Of a DNA stretch of 64,000 bases, positions 1 through 12,600 are shown piece after piece. This stretch comes from Fratercula arctica (taxonomy: Eukaryota; Chordata; Aves; Charadriiformes; Alcidae). The notes beneath the pieces were generated by a model, which had not been told where the DNA came from, ran no database searches, and worked only from the letters and a program-made list of their open reading frames with translations. The stretch's first letter is position 1; each line of letters starts with the position of its first letter. Made by a program: the position numbers and the translations under genes. The stretch covers positions 56,707,672 to 56,771,671 of the forward strand of contig CANTUZ010000004.1 of assembly GCA_947846985.1 (NCBI GenBank). Direction: 5' to 3'.

Positions 1-3000
1 CATTGTTGGTGATGCTTTCTTTGTTTCTATGAAGGGTCGTTTTTTAATAATCTGCACGCAGACTGTTTCCAGCGTGGTAGAACTGAGCTGCCCTGACCTA
101 GACTGTATCTCTAGAAAGCACCAAAGGAAGGATTTCCACAGTGCCGAGGCCACAGAGTAACAGGGAGCCTGTGATTATAAGAGGATTTATATGAATAATA
201 ATTAATATCGTAATATCTTCCTTGTAGGTAGATACCCACTGGGTGTCACACCACCTCAGCAGGACTCCTGCACAGTGCCCGGGGAAGCAGCCAGGCTAAC
301 CCGCTGCCTGGTGAGATGTCCCAGCTGGACAAACATCCCTTCAAAGTCTGTTTTGACACCTAACTTGGGGTGGAAGGAGACGCCTCGTCCTCTTCAGGAG
401 CCACAGACATGAAGCCTACCTTGGAATTAAAAGCCTAAGCATTTCTTTTTGACAAACACTGAATGAGACGGTGGTACACATATGCCCCGAAATCCATTTC
501 CTCAATATGCTATGGAGTGGAACAGCCATCTGGAATGTGGACAATGAGAGCCGGTCCCTAGCTCCTGCGTCAGCAAGTAGGACAAGTCATGGGATGTGAA
601 ATATCTTAAAACAGGAGAGAAAGTAGTACCCACCTTCGGATACCCTACAGCCTTCCCTTCCTGAGACGTGTGGGTTCAAGTCCCCCATGCTCTAACCACA
701 GCATACAAAAAGCCTTCTTTCTTTGCGTCTTTGGAAGAAGGGCCAACAAAAGTCCATCCTTGGTGAGACCTAAGCAGAGGGTAGATACCATCTTCCAGCA
801 CTACGTGCTTGTTCTTGAGGAGCTAATCATAGATGTTTCCTACAGGCCGGTGCCATTGGCTTCCAGATAGCTTGCTCAGCTTTGTGGATCGCATCTGAGG
901 ATCTAAGTCTCCTAATACAGGAAGCTGATACTGCATTTGGATTCCTAACTTCTTCAGGGAGTCAGCTGGTTTAAATTCAGATGTTTCAACATTAGATCCA
1001 ATTTAATCTTTGAGCACAACCCCAATCTTTACACCCGTTTTAGAAACGGGGCTTCAGTTCCTGAAGAACCCTGAAAAATCTTGTCGCATGTCAGAATTTA
1101 AAGCATCCCACTAGGGGAGGACCCATTGCCCCCCTGTGAGTGATTTAACTGTTAAATCTCCCTGCGATGACGAGAGGTGACACAGCACATTACAGCTAGT
1201 CTAAAGCTGTCTGGCTTCAGCTTTCAAAAACCACGTGATCTCTTCTTGGTACGTGGCTGACAGCGAGGATCCCTGCCTGGTTGGATAATCCGTGCTTCGC
1301 GTAAGGAGCCTCCTTGTTTTGTCACTAGGAAAAGCTCAAACCCACAAATCAGCTCGCTGTCCATTACTACACCAATTAAGTGATACAGAGACACCAGAAA
1401 TGCTTGTGAGAGCTAATGGTGCACCTGGGCGACCAGCTGAAGTGTACCCGAATCCATGGTGCAACGGAAGGGTGGTTCCACAGCCCCTCTCTGCCACACG
1501 GCCATCTTCTTTGTGCAGGCAGCAGTACTCGCACAGCCCCAGCAACAGCTGGTTTAGCGAACTGACCGCATTCACAGCTCATCAGCAGTTCTGCTTCTGT
1601 AGAGGGAATTTCAGGCTTGCTGGCCCAGCAGCCTGTGACCGTACGGCTCAGCACTGGCATGGAGGAAGGCTCCAGCCAAGGGGCAGCAGAAAAGGGAAGG
1701 TGAAAGGTGCCGCGCAGTCGCAGCCCGACCGTGAAACCCCACCCTGGGTTAATTAATTGCACAGCCACTGCCAAAAATCTATTCCTGCCCTACTAAGTTA
1801 CAGCCATTTCAAACCATATTTTTCTTCCCCGGTTGTTTGGCAAGGGTGTTATGTTCCTAGCTTTAAATACAGCTATCTAGGGACTCCCAGAGAGACATTT
1901 ATTTTATTATGTTTTTCTTTTGGACTTTATTCACAAAGCTAGCAAGGATAAGAGCTAAAAAGCTGAGATTTGAAAGAGGAAGGGAGTTTTAAATCAGAAA
2001 TAGCCTTCCAAGGAATTTTGGTGAAACATCAGAATCTGGAAACAAAGACTAGAATGTAGACAGAATTTCCTTGGCCTTTAAACTTTCATGTTTTGGTAGA
2101 AAAAACCCACCTTGCTTGAAACGGGCTCAGGCTTTTTGAGAAGCTGATGGAAGTAATGGAGCGTGACATACATAGCCGGGACAAGGAATCTACTGGAAGA
2201 AGTGAGCACAGTATCTTTAAGAAGCTGCCAAAACCTGCAGAAGGCTGACACGGGCAATTTCCTCTGAACTGAAGCTACAAGCAAATGAAATAGATGGAAG
2301 GCTGTTGAAGTCGCGAAGGTAAGAGTCTTCTGAGCTGGTACGTGACATGACCGAGCAGGCAACGTTGAGAATACCTACGTTATCGAGAGCTTGGAGTAAG
2401 CGTATGTGCAGTTCCCTTCGTTAAGATGTTCACGTTAAATTTTAAAACTGAAAATATTTCACATGGAATGACTTTAATGGGAAGAGAACAAAAATCTACC
2501 AGTTAAATTCACTCTTTACAACATAAACAAGTGCAGCTCCAAAGAAATCAAACGCTGCTTTGGAAGGACATGCAGAAGTCACTCAGTGTATCCCAGCCTC
2601 AGGGCAGCAATTGTCTTCAGACCCGTGACTCTCGGCACCACAGAGGTCCCACCACCTCTTCCAAAAGGAAGGAGTGACAAGAGCCTGTGGTGGCAAATGA
2701 TCCTTTTCTCAACGCAGAACTTGATACGGGTATGAGACTTTGACCACTTTCAGTGTTGAGACCTCAGCCTGTATTGGACTTGCACGATAGTGGATGTCTG
2801 TTGATAGTCACTGTGACCATGAGCACTTGCTGCTCTTGGTTGCCAGGTTTTATGGGACAAATTTTTATGGAGTTTCTGGACAGATGAAGGCAGCTCAGGA
2901 CAGCACACGGCCTCTTGAGGGATGAGGGCCACAGGTTGTTCTGTACACATGACGCTCTCAGAACACAGGCTAAGAGAGAAGAAACAGCGGATGTGTTTTC

Positions 3001-5790
3001 CGGGATAGATGTCCCAGAATAAAACAAAAGAAAAAAACCACCAAAAAACCCAACAACTGAGAAATAGATGTTACTAGAGAAGCTATTGGAATAGAAAATT
3101 GAGGCATTCAGAGATGTGCCAGCATCAGCAAAAACTTTGCCTCAGCCGCTGAGTGCACCTACTGACTTTGGATCAGGTTCTAGAGGCAAGTTTCACCTGT
3201 TGCAAGAGTTAAAGCTTGCCAGACCCCATCAAAAAATGAAAACTGCAAATGAACTTTTACTGATGACGCTTCTGTTGGTTTAAAAAAAACCAAAACACCA
3301 CCACAGAAAAGCCAACCGAACAAAATCCATTTGTGTGATTTAAAATCTACATAGTAGACAACCCCATAGTATTTTAGGTTGAAGACAGCAAAGAGATGGA
3401 AATAACCTTTAAGTAGAACGTACTAGAAAATATGAAGAGATACTGACAACTAGCCCACAGTCAGCTGGTTACCAGAGGCAGCTGAGGTACGGTAAGCAGG
3501 ATTCAAGTTCTTGCTCTGTAAATCTCAGCAGAGGGACGTGAAATCCACCTTCTACCAGGATGGCTCTGGTTCACTCACTATTTTAATACTCAGAGAAACG
3601 AAGCAGGTCCAAGAGAAGGAACTGGAAGAAAAATGAGCCATGAAAATAAATTAAAAAAAATAAATGTAGCCAAGTGGTTTAGAAATGTAGCCATGTTCTT
3701 GCACTGAAGGTGGCAACAAACTGCCTCAAGCAAACCTCTCCATAAAACACTTTCAGGACATTCTGTTTCATCACAGTGCAGAACAGTACTTTTTTTTCCC
3801 CCCGAACTCTCTAAATTTGCACTGAGTAGTTGTTTTATACATATGTCAAGGTTCAAGTTGGACGACAAGCCTAAATTCTGAACAGGATGGATGTGCCGCC
3901 TCCTGCATTCAAGGGAAAACTGATTCCTCTGCCCTCCTCTCCTTCCTTGGGCTCAGGAAGGGCTCGGGGAGACAGAGGGTATGAAAAAACTTGGAAATTG
4001 TAAATATTCAATGCCCAAGTCATGCTTAAATACAGCAGACCACTACTGTACCTGTAAAGTACAATAGTAATTTAGATGACAGGCACTTGAAACTACTGAG
4101 CAAAGGAAAAAAAAGTAATTCCAAACATGGATTGACAGTGATGTGGCCTGGCAGAAATGCCTATTTTGTTGAAAAGGAACAAGATGCTGCTGTTCTCTTA
4201 CCATTGTGCAGTGAACAAAGCGTGCGTAAGTTAAAATAGTTTGTGGAATTGGCACTTCCCCCCCTGCCTTTAAGTAAAAGATGGTGGAAGATAGTTCCTT
4301 TGATGCCTTCATATTATGGAATAATTTAATGAACGATCAAAGACACATTCCATAGACAGGAAGATTTTCCTAAATGTTATCCATCGCTAAGGGGAAGGAC
4401 AGCAGAAGACCTTCTAAGCAGGTTAACTCTGAGACTGCCATTGAGCTGCAGGGTTGTATTTCTCTACTGAGATCATTAGATGACAAGGCAAGAGAATCTG
4501 ACACTTAGGAGTAGAAGCTTTGTCAATCGTTACAATCCATCAGAAGAGATGTGCCTGTGAAATACGCAAATATGAACAGGAGAGGTACTACCAGCGAAGA
4601 GAGAGAAGAATAAATGATAATAAGGTACAGTGTGGTGGGGGGCTTCCTTCAGAAGCTCCTGAGCAGTCTCACTCTTGAATTCAGGTGTAAGGAAACAAAA
4701 CTGGAGCAGATGCAGGGAAGGACTCCCAGTATGATCAAAAGTCTAGAAAGCACCTATTGAAAAAACAAACAGTTGGGCTTGGTTAGCCTTACAGAACAAA
4801 GGCTGAAAAGAAATCTACAATTTTGGTCTATGCACACTGCAGGGGGCAAAGGGGAAAACAAGGAAATAAAAGGAAAAGATTCAACTTATCCTACAATTGC
4901 ATATGAAGAAGTGCGTAAACACTAGTGTTAGTAATACACAGGCGTATATCAGCAGTGTGTTAGCAAGGTACGGCAGCAGAGTTACGGTAGAAATCAAAAG
5001 GAGTTAATTTTCAGAGCAAAGAGGTTTCTGTTTTTTAGACTCAAGTTTGCTTTGGAAAAAAATCATGCGTGCATCTGCTTTTATAGTATACTAAGCCTGG
5101 TAAATGGTTAGGTCCTTTCCCTACTGTTTATATTAACAAAATATAAGCACCGGTAAACATTTAAAGACACTAATCAGGTAAAGCTTATAGACATGGCTCC
5201 AACCAAATACATTTGTAAAAACCAGTTCCACAGCAATACACAGCAAAATTAAAGGATAATAAAATATTGCAAGTCAGATTTTTGGCAAACATTTTATAAT
5301 TTTTATATAAAAATCTCAGTAAGAAACCAAGCAGAATATCTGACGGAAACATCTGCCTTACAACAAGTTCAAAAAAACCTCACAAAAGAAAAAAAGAAAA
5401 AAAAAGTAAAATCCCCCCCAATCTTTTTTAATTATAAAGCAGAATATCAACAAAACACTTAAAATAATCTCAGATTGTTTGGCAACTCATCACATCATAA
5501 CAAGAGACACATTTGATCATAAGAAAAGTTTAACTTTATATACAACTTCACTTGAACATTTGCTCTTACCAGAGTTAATATACATTAAAAAAAGATTCTG
5601 GCAACAATACCAGGTTCTATTTTTAATACCTGCGTATAAAATGTAACATAAAATGCTGAAGCTCTACAGTTAGGAGAAGTGACATTTGCTTTCAATGGGT
5701 CCCTCTGTTGAAAAAGACAAATACTGAAAGAACAGGTGTTCAGTTGCAAAATAAAACTGTTTCATTTCAGGGTAGTGTTGGCTGACTGTG
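1..5790. other. Gene-free flank beyond the 3' end of BOD1L1
   Basis: I see no splice-bounded coding exon, RNA gene or clear mobile element here. Open frames up to 154 codons (1,292-1,756, with a 132-codon antisense partner) lack any recognisable protein. Short A/C-rich tracts occur at about 3,026-3,060 and 3,278-3,306. Confidence 0.6.
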
Positions 5791-5811
5791 AATAAATTTA
5801 ACCTAATACTA

Positions 5812-5817
5812 TTTATT
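5812..5817 (-). terminator. Candidate polyadenylation signal AATAAA
   Basis: AATAAA on the minus strand about 730 bases past the stop codon. It is the clearest hexamer I see in this stretch, but the region is AT-rich and a chance match is possible. Confidence 0.35.
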
Positions 5818-6548
5818 TCTTGAGGTTGGTAGTAAATTCACAAGTGAAAATATAATCTAGGAAGATTACATTTTAAATTTTATACTTTGTCACAAATGTG
5901 AACAGAAAGGAGCCAAGCCCCTTTCACTATGCTAAACTACTTTAACGCATGCGAGAAAAATACTTTACCAACTGTCTGAGCATATTTTAGAGAACTTCAG
6001 GTTTTAAGACAGCCCTGGGGGAGCGGAGGGGAAGTTTCCTACTGACATCTGCATAGAATGTAAAATATATAATTAAAAAAACCTAAGGTATATACTAAAG
6101 TTTACAGAACAATGCTTTCCATATAATAAATAAAATGTCCATCATTGATTAGATTCATACACAGAGTAAAATACAACCTATTTTTACAAGTTTATATACA
6201 AAGTGTATTAGTAGGCCCAGGGGTGCCTCATGGGTTGGAAGCATCTGCATTAGCATGTCGCATTGGGAAACCCCAACTTCCCAAGTCAGTGATAAAATAT
6301 ATAACTACTTTGTTTTTCATTCAGATACAAAGTAAACTTATTTTTCATCTGAAATAAATGTACATAATATTCTGTATAAACAATAGTTTATAAAGCTGTT
6401 TAAAATGTAACTTAAAAGTACTGCATTGTTTAACTTAGACCTCTGAAACAAGCACGTGCAAATCCCTTTGCTTTAAAAAAAATAGAAGCACAGATGTTTT
6501 TTTTTTTTTTCTTTTGACTCTTCCATGAGCAGTACTAGCTGGTAAAGA
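5812..6548 (-). other. BOD1L1: Likely BOD1L1 3' UTR
   Basis: AT-rich sequence after the stop codon with runs of A/T and several ATTTA-like elements on the sense strand. The end is not fixed by sequence; the UTR could run further left. Confidence 0.5.
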
Positions 6549-6657
6549 TTATCGTTTCGCTTTCTTTACTGGTGTCTCCTCTGTTTTCTGCTGGCCTTTC
6601 CTCCGTACCACTGTCGGGCTGTCTTCCCTTTTACGCTTGGTACACTGCGCCTTTAAC
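6549..6657 (-). CDS. BOD1L1: BOD1L1 exon 24: C-terminus and stop
   Basis: QLKAQCTKRKREDSPTVVRR then KGQQKTEETPVKKAKR and TAA at 6,549-6,551. It matches the mammalian end KRKREVSPP...EEAPVKKAKR and holds two basic clusters fit for nuclear import. Acceptor TTTTCAG, phase 2 in. Confidence 0.96.
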
Positions 6658-9600
6658 CTGAAAAGCATTATTAATAATTATTTAAGAATGGTAGGACCTG
6701 TAAAACAAAAAGGGTGGTCAGTCACAACCCTGTTTAGAGGATGCAATTGTCCATCTCTGATGAATTACCCGGATATATTATTTAAAAGCTTATACTAAAA
6801 CATTATATACCAGCAGAGACCATAGGGAGACCCTGCACTCTCCCGTCACATCTTAGCAGGGTACTACATCCTAATTCTGCATGTTGGAGAGTGCTCTAGA
6901 TGTAGACTCTGAGGCTAGAGCTCTCCTCCTTCCTCCTCTTTCTTTTGGAAAGACTTGTGGATTGTTAACAGAATATAATGAACTACATTATCTTGTACTC
7001 TGTCTCACAAAGACAGAAGAATAGCAACAGTGGCTTGTCTCACACACGCAAGAGGGAGTAAAGGGCAGTCATCATGTACCCTTATCTCTAAGCATCCGTA
7101 TATAAGCCCACCAGGTTTCAGTTGCAACCAATGAGAAGTACGGCTTCAACTCTCGGCCATTCACAACCATGTGAAGAAATTAACATGAGGGGAACTGTGA
7201 CAGCTGATCAGTGCACGATACACGTGTTCCTGAGGTTCAGTTTGAAGACACTGCCACTTTCCAGAGTGGATGACAACTAAATGTACTTGGCACATAACCT
7301 ATTTTACCGGTAAACTACAAGATGAATAGCAACCGTGCATCACATTTATTACTCCCTTGGGATTTTATACTGTGATCTCAACTTTAAAAAGTGTACCAGG
7401 GAAGGAAGGAAAGGGAAGTATTTTCAAAACTCGATATAAGGACTTTCAGAGTTTCTCCTCTTTTATCAGCTGATGTCAGAAAGATCTCTGACACATTAGA
7501 ATCGTGTCATTGTATGTTGCTTTAACCTGAATTACAGCTGCTCTTCCTGCCATTCAGGAAAGAGTCACAGCTCAAGTTAAAATACTGTATAACAGCATTT
7601 TCAGATTCTCCCAAGAGGTTTTTGAGGGCTGAAAGAAAAAAATTCTAGTCTTCAAAATGTTAAGGAAATGAAGAAAAAGAAAAAACGTAAACAGAAGAAA
7701 ATCCTTTAAAAGCTTTTATATATCACAAGAGAACGGAACAGCGCGAAGCTAGACTGCTGTTCAGATTTTGAGGCAGTGTATTACATATAAGGAAGGGATC
7801 AATGTAGTGGTTTCCAAAGCAAATAATAGAAGTGGATTCAACTTTAATACTTACTGTGTCAATGGAGGAGATTTATTAATTTTTGTATCACTTGGCGATC
7901 TTTTTTTTGCTGCTAGGTTCTGTCGTTTTCTAGGAGAAACTGAACTTGGACTGCTGCCTTTAGAAGTTGCGCGTGTGGTTGGCTTGCTGGGCTGCTTTCT
8001 GTAATACAAAAGAATGATGAATGTATATATAACAAAATACTTTTACCAAGTCCCTTTCTTTTTGCATTCCAAGTGCAGAAAATTAAGACTTCACAGTATT
8101 TGCAACACATAAATCAAAGCTGCCAAAAGAAACAGTGAAAAAAAAAAAAATATTTGCATGCTTCGAGACACAAACTGCAATGCCAAGCTGTGTATTTTCA
8201 TATCAAATGCAGAATCAAAAGGCTACTTTACTGACTACAGTCAGTCTTTAACTAAATAAAAATCCTAGCTCCAAATTTGCAATAATTCTGGTACGTAAGT
8301 GCCCATGTTTAAAAAGAATAGCTTGTAGCAGCAGCAGAAGAACAAAAGAAGCAAAGGCAAACAGGCTGCAGAAGAAAAGAGAATTCGCTTATCCAGCATA
8401 AAGAACTCATATTAGCTTCAGTATCCACCAGTTCAGAAACATGAAAAACTGGTTACTGCTGATCAGCTTCATAGTTTGGAGAACAGGTTACTTAAGTCAG
8501 AAGGACTGATAATCCAACAATACTGCAGATGAAGAAGCAGCCCCTTCCACAGAATTATTCCCAAATGACACTTATAAAATGCAGACTGTTTGCAGCACCT
8601 TAAGATAGAGATGCTTTGTTACAGTCAGAGCTAGAAAAGATAGCATTGGAAAGCTGAGACATGAAACAAACACGCACATATATAAGTCAAAAAGCAGATG
8701 CTTCCACAAGCAATTAGAATGAAAACACTAGTATCTAAAATTTCATTACAATTTTGTGGTAAACCTTCACAATTTTTATTTAAATAAAGACTACATAACT
8801 ATTTTCTGATTCAGCTCTGAAAGCATGAATTCAAGAGCATACTGTGAAGAGTGCTTCCAATAAGCCCCAAAGGCTAACGCATAATATTATATCCTTAGGA
8901 ACGAAGTAAATCCACTGACTTCACAGAAATCTCACAATGAACACAAAAACCAAAGCCCAGACTCCAATTCTGTTATGAAAGGCAGCAACATAAATTAAAA
9001 CTTCCCAAAGCTGCTATCTTTCTTTGTTTCCATAACAAAGTCAAGAGGATGAGCTCTGCTGTAATTCAGTTTGCCTACAAAAAGGCAGACCTAGGCTAAG
9101 GGAGATGAACGGCTTCTTGAAAACAGAACTCTCGCTATCACACTAGTCTTTTGCAGCAAGATTGCTTTCTGGGCTTGCAGATCACCATACTAGAAATGAA
9201 ATCCTCCAGTGCTGCAGATTCATGTATTAACTTGGATAATATTTGGAAAAAGAAACGGCCATGGAAAAATCACACTTTCACTTGTTCCAACTCCAAGTAT
9301 CACATGGTGAACTGCACAGTGAAGCCAGAGGTCCCTTTTTACCTAACAGAACTAAGTGCCCTTAGACACAACTTCTGAGAAATCACTAGGATGAAGACTG
9401 CGAACAGGACCAATTCTTTCCTTCTGACATATTCAAGCACATCTTTTGAGACCCTAACAGTTTCCCCGCCTCCCCTTTTGTCTCTATATCCCTAGAATGG
9501 TACTAGAACTAGAACCAAAATTATTTGGGAAGCTCTCATCAATTTAAAAATAAAATAAAAAAAAACCCTCAAAACCACACATCAAACCCCCCCACAAGCA

Positions 9601-12600
9601 ACAAAAAACCCCAAACAAACCCCACAACAACTGAGAACAATGTAGAACCCCCCCTGCTATTGGTGTCTCTACGCACAGTTACCTTTGAGCCTCTAATCTT
9701 GTGGCTGATCTAGTCGTGGCCCCGGAATGTGCTTCATCATCTTCCTCACCATCTTCTTCCTCACCTTCCTCCTGCTCTTTTAGTTCATCTTCAGAAGACG
9801 TTAATTTCCGACGTTTTCTTTCTGGCTCCAGTGTTTCTGTCCATGTAAAATTTTACACATGTGCTATAATTTTCCAAAAGCCCTCCAAAAGGATATGGAC
9901 ACTTAGTTTAGAAAAGGTATTCTATTCACAAATCCCATTTTAAGTAAGTAATTTTCCATTTCCTTTATCCTTCAACATTTTTAATTCACACTTGTTTGAC
10001 TTAATCTTGCTAGCACATTCACCATCGTTTACTTATGCAGCTCATAGCCAGAATTCATAGAAAATTCATGAGGCTTTATAGAAGCATCTGGGATGTAGCA
10101 ATTCTGACATGAGATTACAGCAATTTACACATATTTACATAATATTTACACTAGCTGTAACTCAATGATTTTTCCTCAAGAAAGGAAAATTGAATAAAGC
10201 TTATCTTGTTGCTATTAGTAAACCGAAAGGCACAGTAGTATCTTCTCATTCTGTCAGCAATAGCACAGTTTCATGTTTTTACCAGTTTCCTCTGATTGAA
10301 CCAGAGAACGCCTGGGCTTTCTTCCCCTTTTACGCACAATCATTTCTGCTTTCTCAGCTTCATCTTCCTGACAAAATAAAATGGAAGCAAGTAAGACAAG
10401 AACAATTTAATTTAAATAGAAGTAAATATAAGACAGTAATTTTTCATTACATACTGCTTACAAACTTACAAATGAAAATGGTTGCACTTACATTTGTTGT
10501 TTCTTTCTTATTAGATATGTCTGTACCTAAAAAGAAAGAACAAAAAACTTAGTCCTGAACTTCAAATCTTTTGCCAATCAGTTTAAAAAGGAGTTCTTTC
10601 AAACTGTCAACTTTGCATAAACATCACAGAAGCTCAGAAAACATTTAAAGTCTCCATCTAATTTAGAATATGGCTTTGTTGTATTTTGTTATATACAGAG
10701 ATTGGGACAATGATTAATTTTTTTTTTTTTTTTAAAGTAGTAAGGCTTTATATGACTGACATTAACTATTGCTTTGTTGCATATGCTGTTTTAATGGAAA
10801 AGCAAAAGTTACTCCTGTTAACTACTGTTACTCCTGTTAACTACTGTTAACCAATTACAGAATGACAGAAAAATTTAGCTTAGAAAGGGCCTCTGAAGGT
10901 CATTTAGTCCAACCTCCTGTTCAAAGCATGGCTAAATTAATGAGTCTCATCATACTGATGAAGATCATGTTCAATCCAATTTTGAAAATCTGCAAGAACA
11001 GAGTCTCTCCAGGCAATCTGTTCTAGTGCTTAACTATGCCCGTGGTGAAGCACCAACATGGCTGTAGCTCAAAAAGACAATACTTAAAACCCACCTAATA
11101 CCTGGTACACAAATTACAGAACTTTCTCTGTTGAAGTACTTCTTATTTCCAATTCAGTACTTCTTACAGACTGGCCTGTGCATGTTAAAATGCATTTATA
11201 AACCTACAGCCCATGTCTCTGGCCTCTCTCGGTGGTGGATGCTTACCACTTCTACCCTGACTAACTCTATGATAATAAAGAGATTATTTTACAAAGCTTT
11301 TGAGCTTTGTCAATCAGAATTATCTGCAACACTGCAAGGATAAAAATCCTTAGGAATAGGAGGAGCGAAGCAACTTAAACAAAAGCAAGTTTTTATACCT
11401 TTTTCCCCTGCCATAAAATTGTTGCCTATTTTTGTTTTCTGAAAGCTACACAAGAGATAACTCGAACTAAAGCCATCACCAATCAGACTGATAAAACAAA
11501 CAGAAGAATGTCAATGCAACAGCTCAAAAATAGACCAAAAAGAGCAGAAACATATTAAAATTCACACAAAAGTTTTTTGGAGTTTCCTTGTTAAGGTTAT
11601 GGGGGAAAACCTTTTATACAAAAGCAAATGAAATAAAACGCAAAGATGTCTAACTATTCAATAAAGAAACGCAATCAAACACAAGGCTGTCCACTGTGTT
11701 AAGTGGACATTAAGTGTATTAATTACTTTACAAAAAATACGTCTAACATACAACCAATATTTTCTATTTCTGTTGTGTTCAAAAGACAGATACTTCAAAA
11801 TTCTGGTACATTTTGTCAAATTTGTAGCAAAATGGTTTTTGATAGAGAAATACTCCACGTAAGTACAATACACGCTTTAACAGACACAACCCTCTCTTTA
11901 GAACGTGAAAATGCCTCAAGATAAGTATAAAAATAATAAGCTATAGTATTTAAATATCTTACTAACTTTACAGCAGCAACCATTGATTAGCGCAAAATAA
12001 CTTTAGTTTCAAGTTCAGTGTCAGTATTACGAGAGGCTGCTGCCTTCAGAAACCAGGTATTTCTTAAGTGCATGAGTTGTGCTAACTGAAAAGAAACTCT
12101 CTGCTGCCCACTCTGTATGTGAGTCTGTCCCTGTCGCAAACCCTTGTGTGGAACACCCAGAAATTACCAGAATAAGTGAACTGCACAGAGGGATTCCACT
12201 TTGTTTTCTTTTCACTGCAGGGGTTTTCAACCCCTTTTCTCATATGAATGCTAACACATGATGAAAAGCTTAACAGTGTATTTCATCCATTTTATACACT
12301 CTCCTTAATATCACTATGACATCAACAGCCTTTTACCTGAAAAACGAAGTGTTACTTAACAGACTAAATTAAGCTTTAAGTACACAGGCAGGTGTCTGTC
12401 CTTTTGAATAAAAAGCAAGCCAGAATGCACTTTTACATCTTTCTCACATTCTTGTCTGTTCTCTTTGCAGCTGACAGAAACCAAGTACCACACAGCCAGC
12501 TAACCCTCCAGAGGCAATTTTGAAGCATATGGATTAAAGCTGACATTTTAACAAATGCGGAGAAAATAGGAAATAGTCCATATGCGCAGTGCAGCCAGAT

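Noticed and set aside
1292..1774. Overlapping frames of 154 (+) and 132 (-) codons
   Set aside because: Open on both strands, no recognisable domain, no splice sites or promoter context; treated as chance.
9701..9943. Serine-rich 80-codon plus-strand frame
   Set aside because: It is the antisense of the acidic Glu/Asp run of BOD1L1 exon 22.
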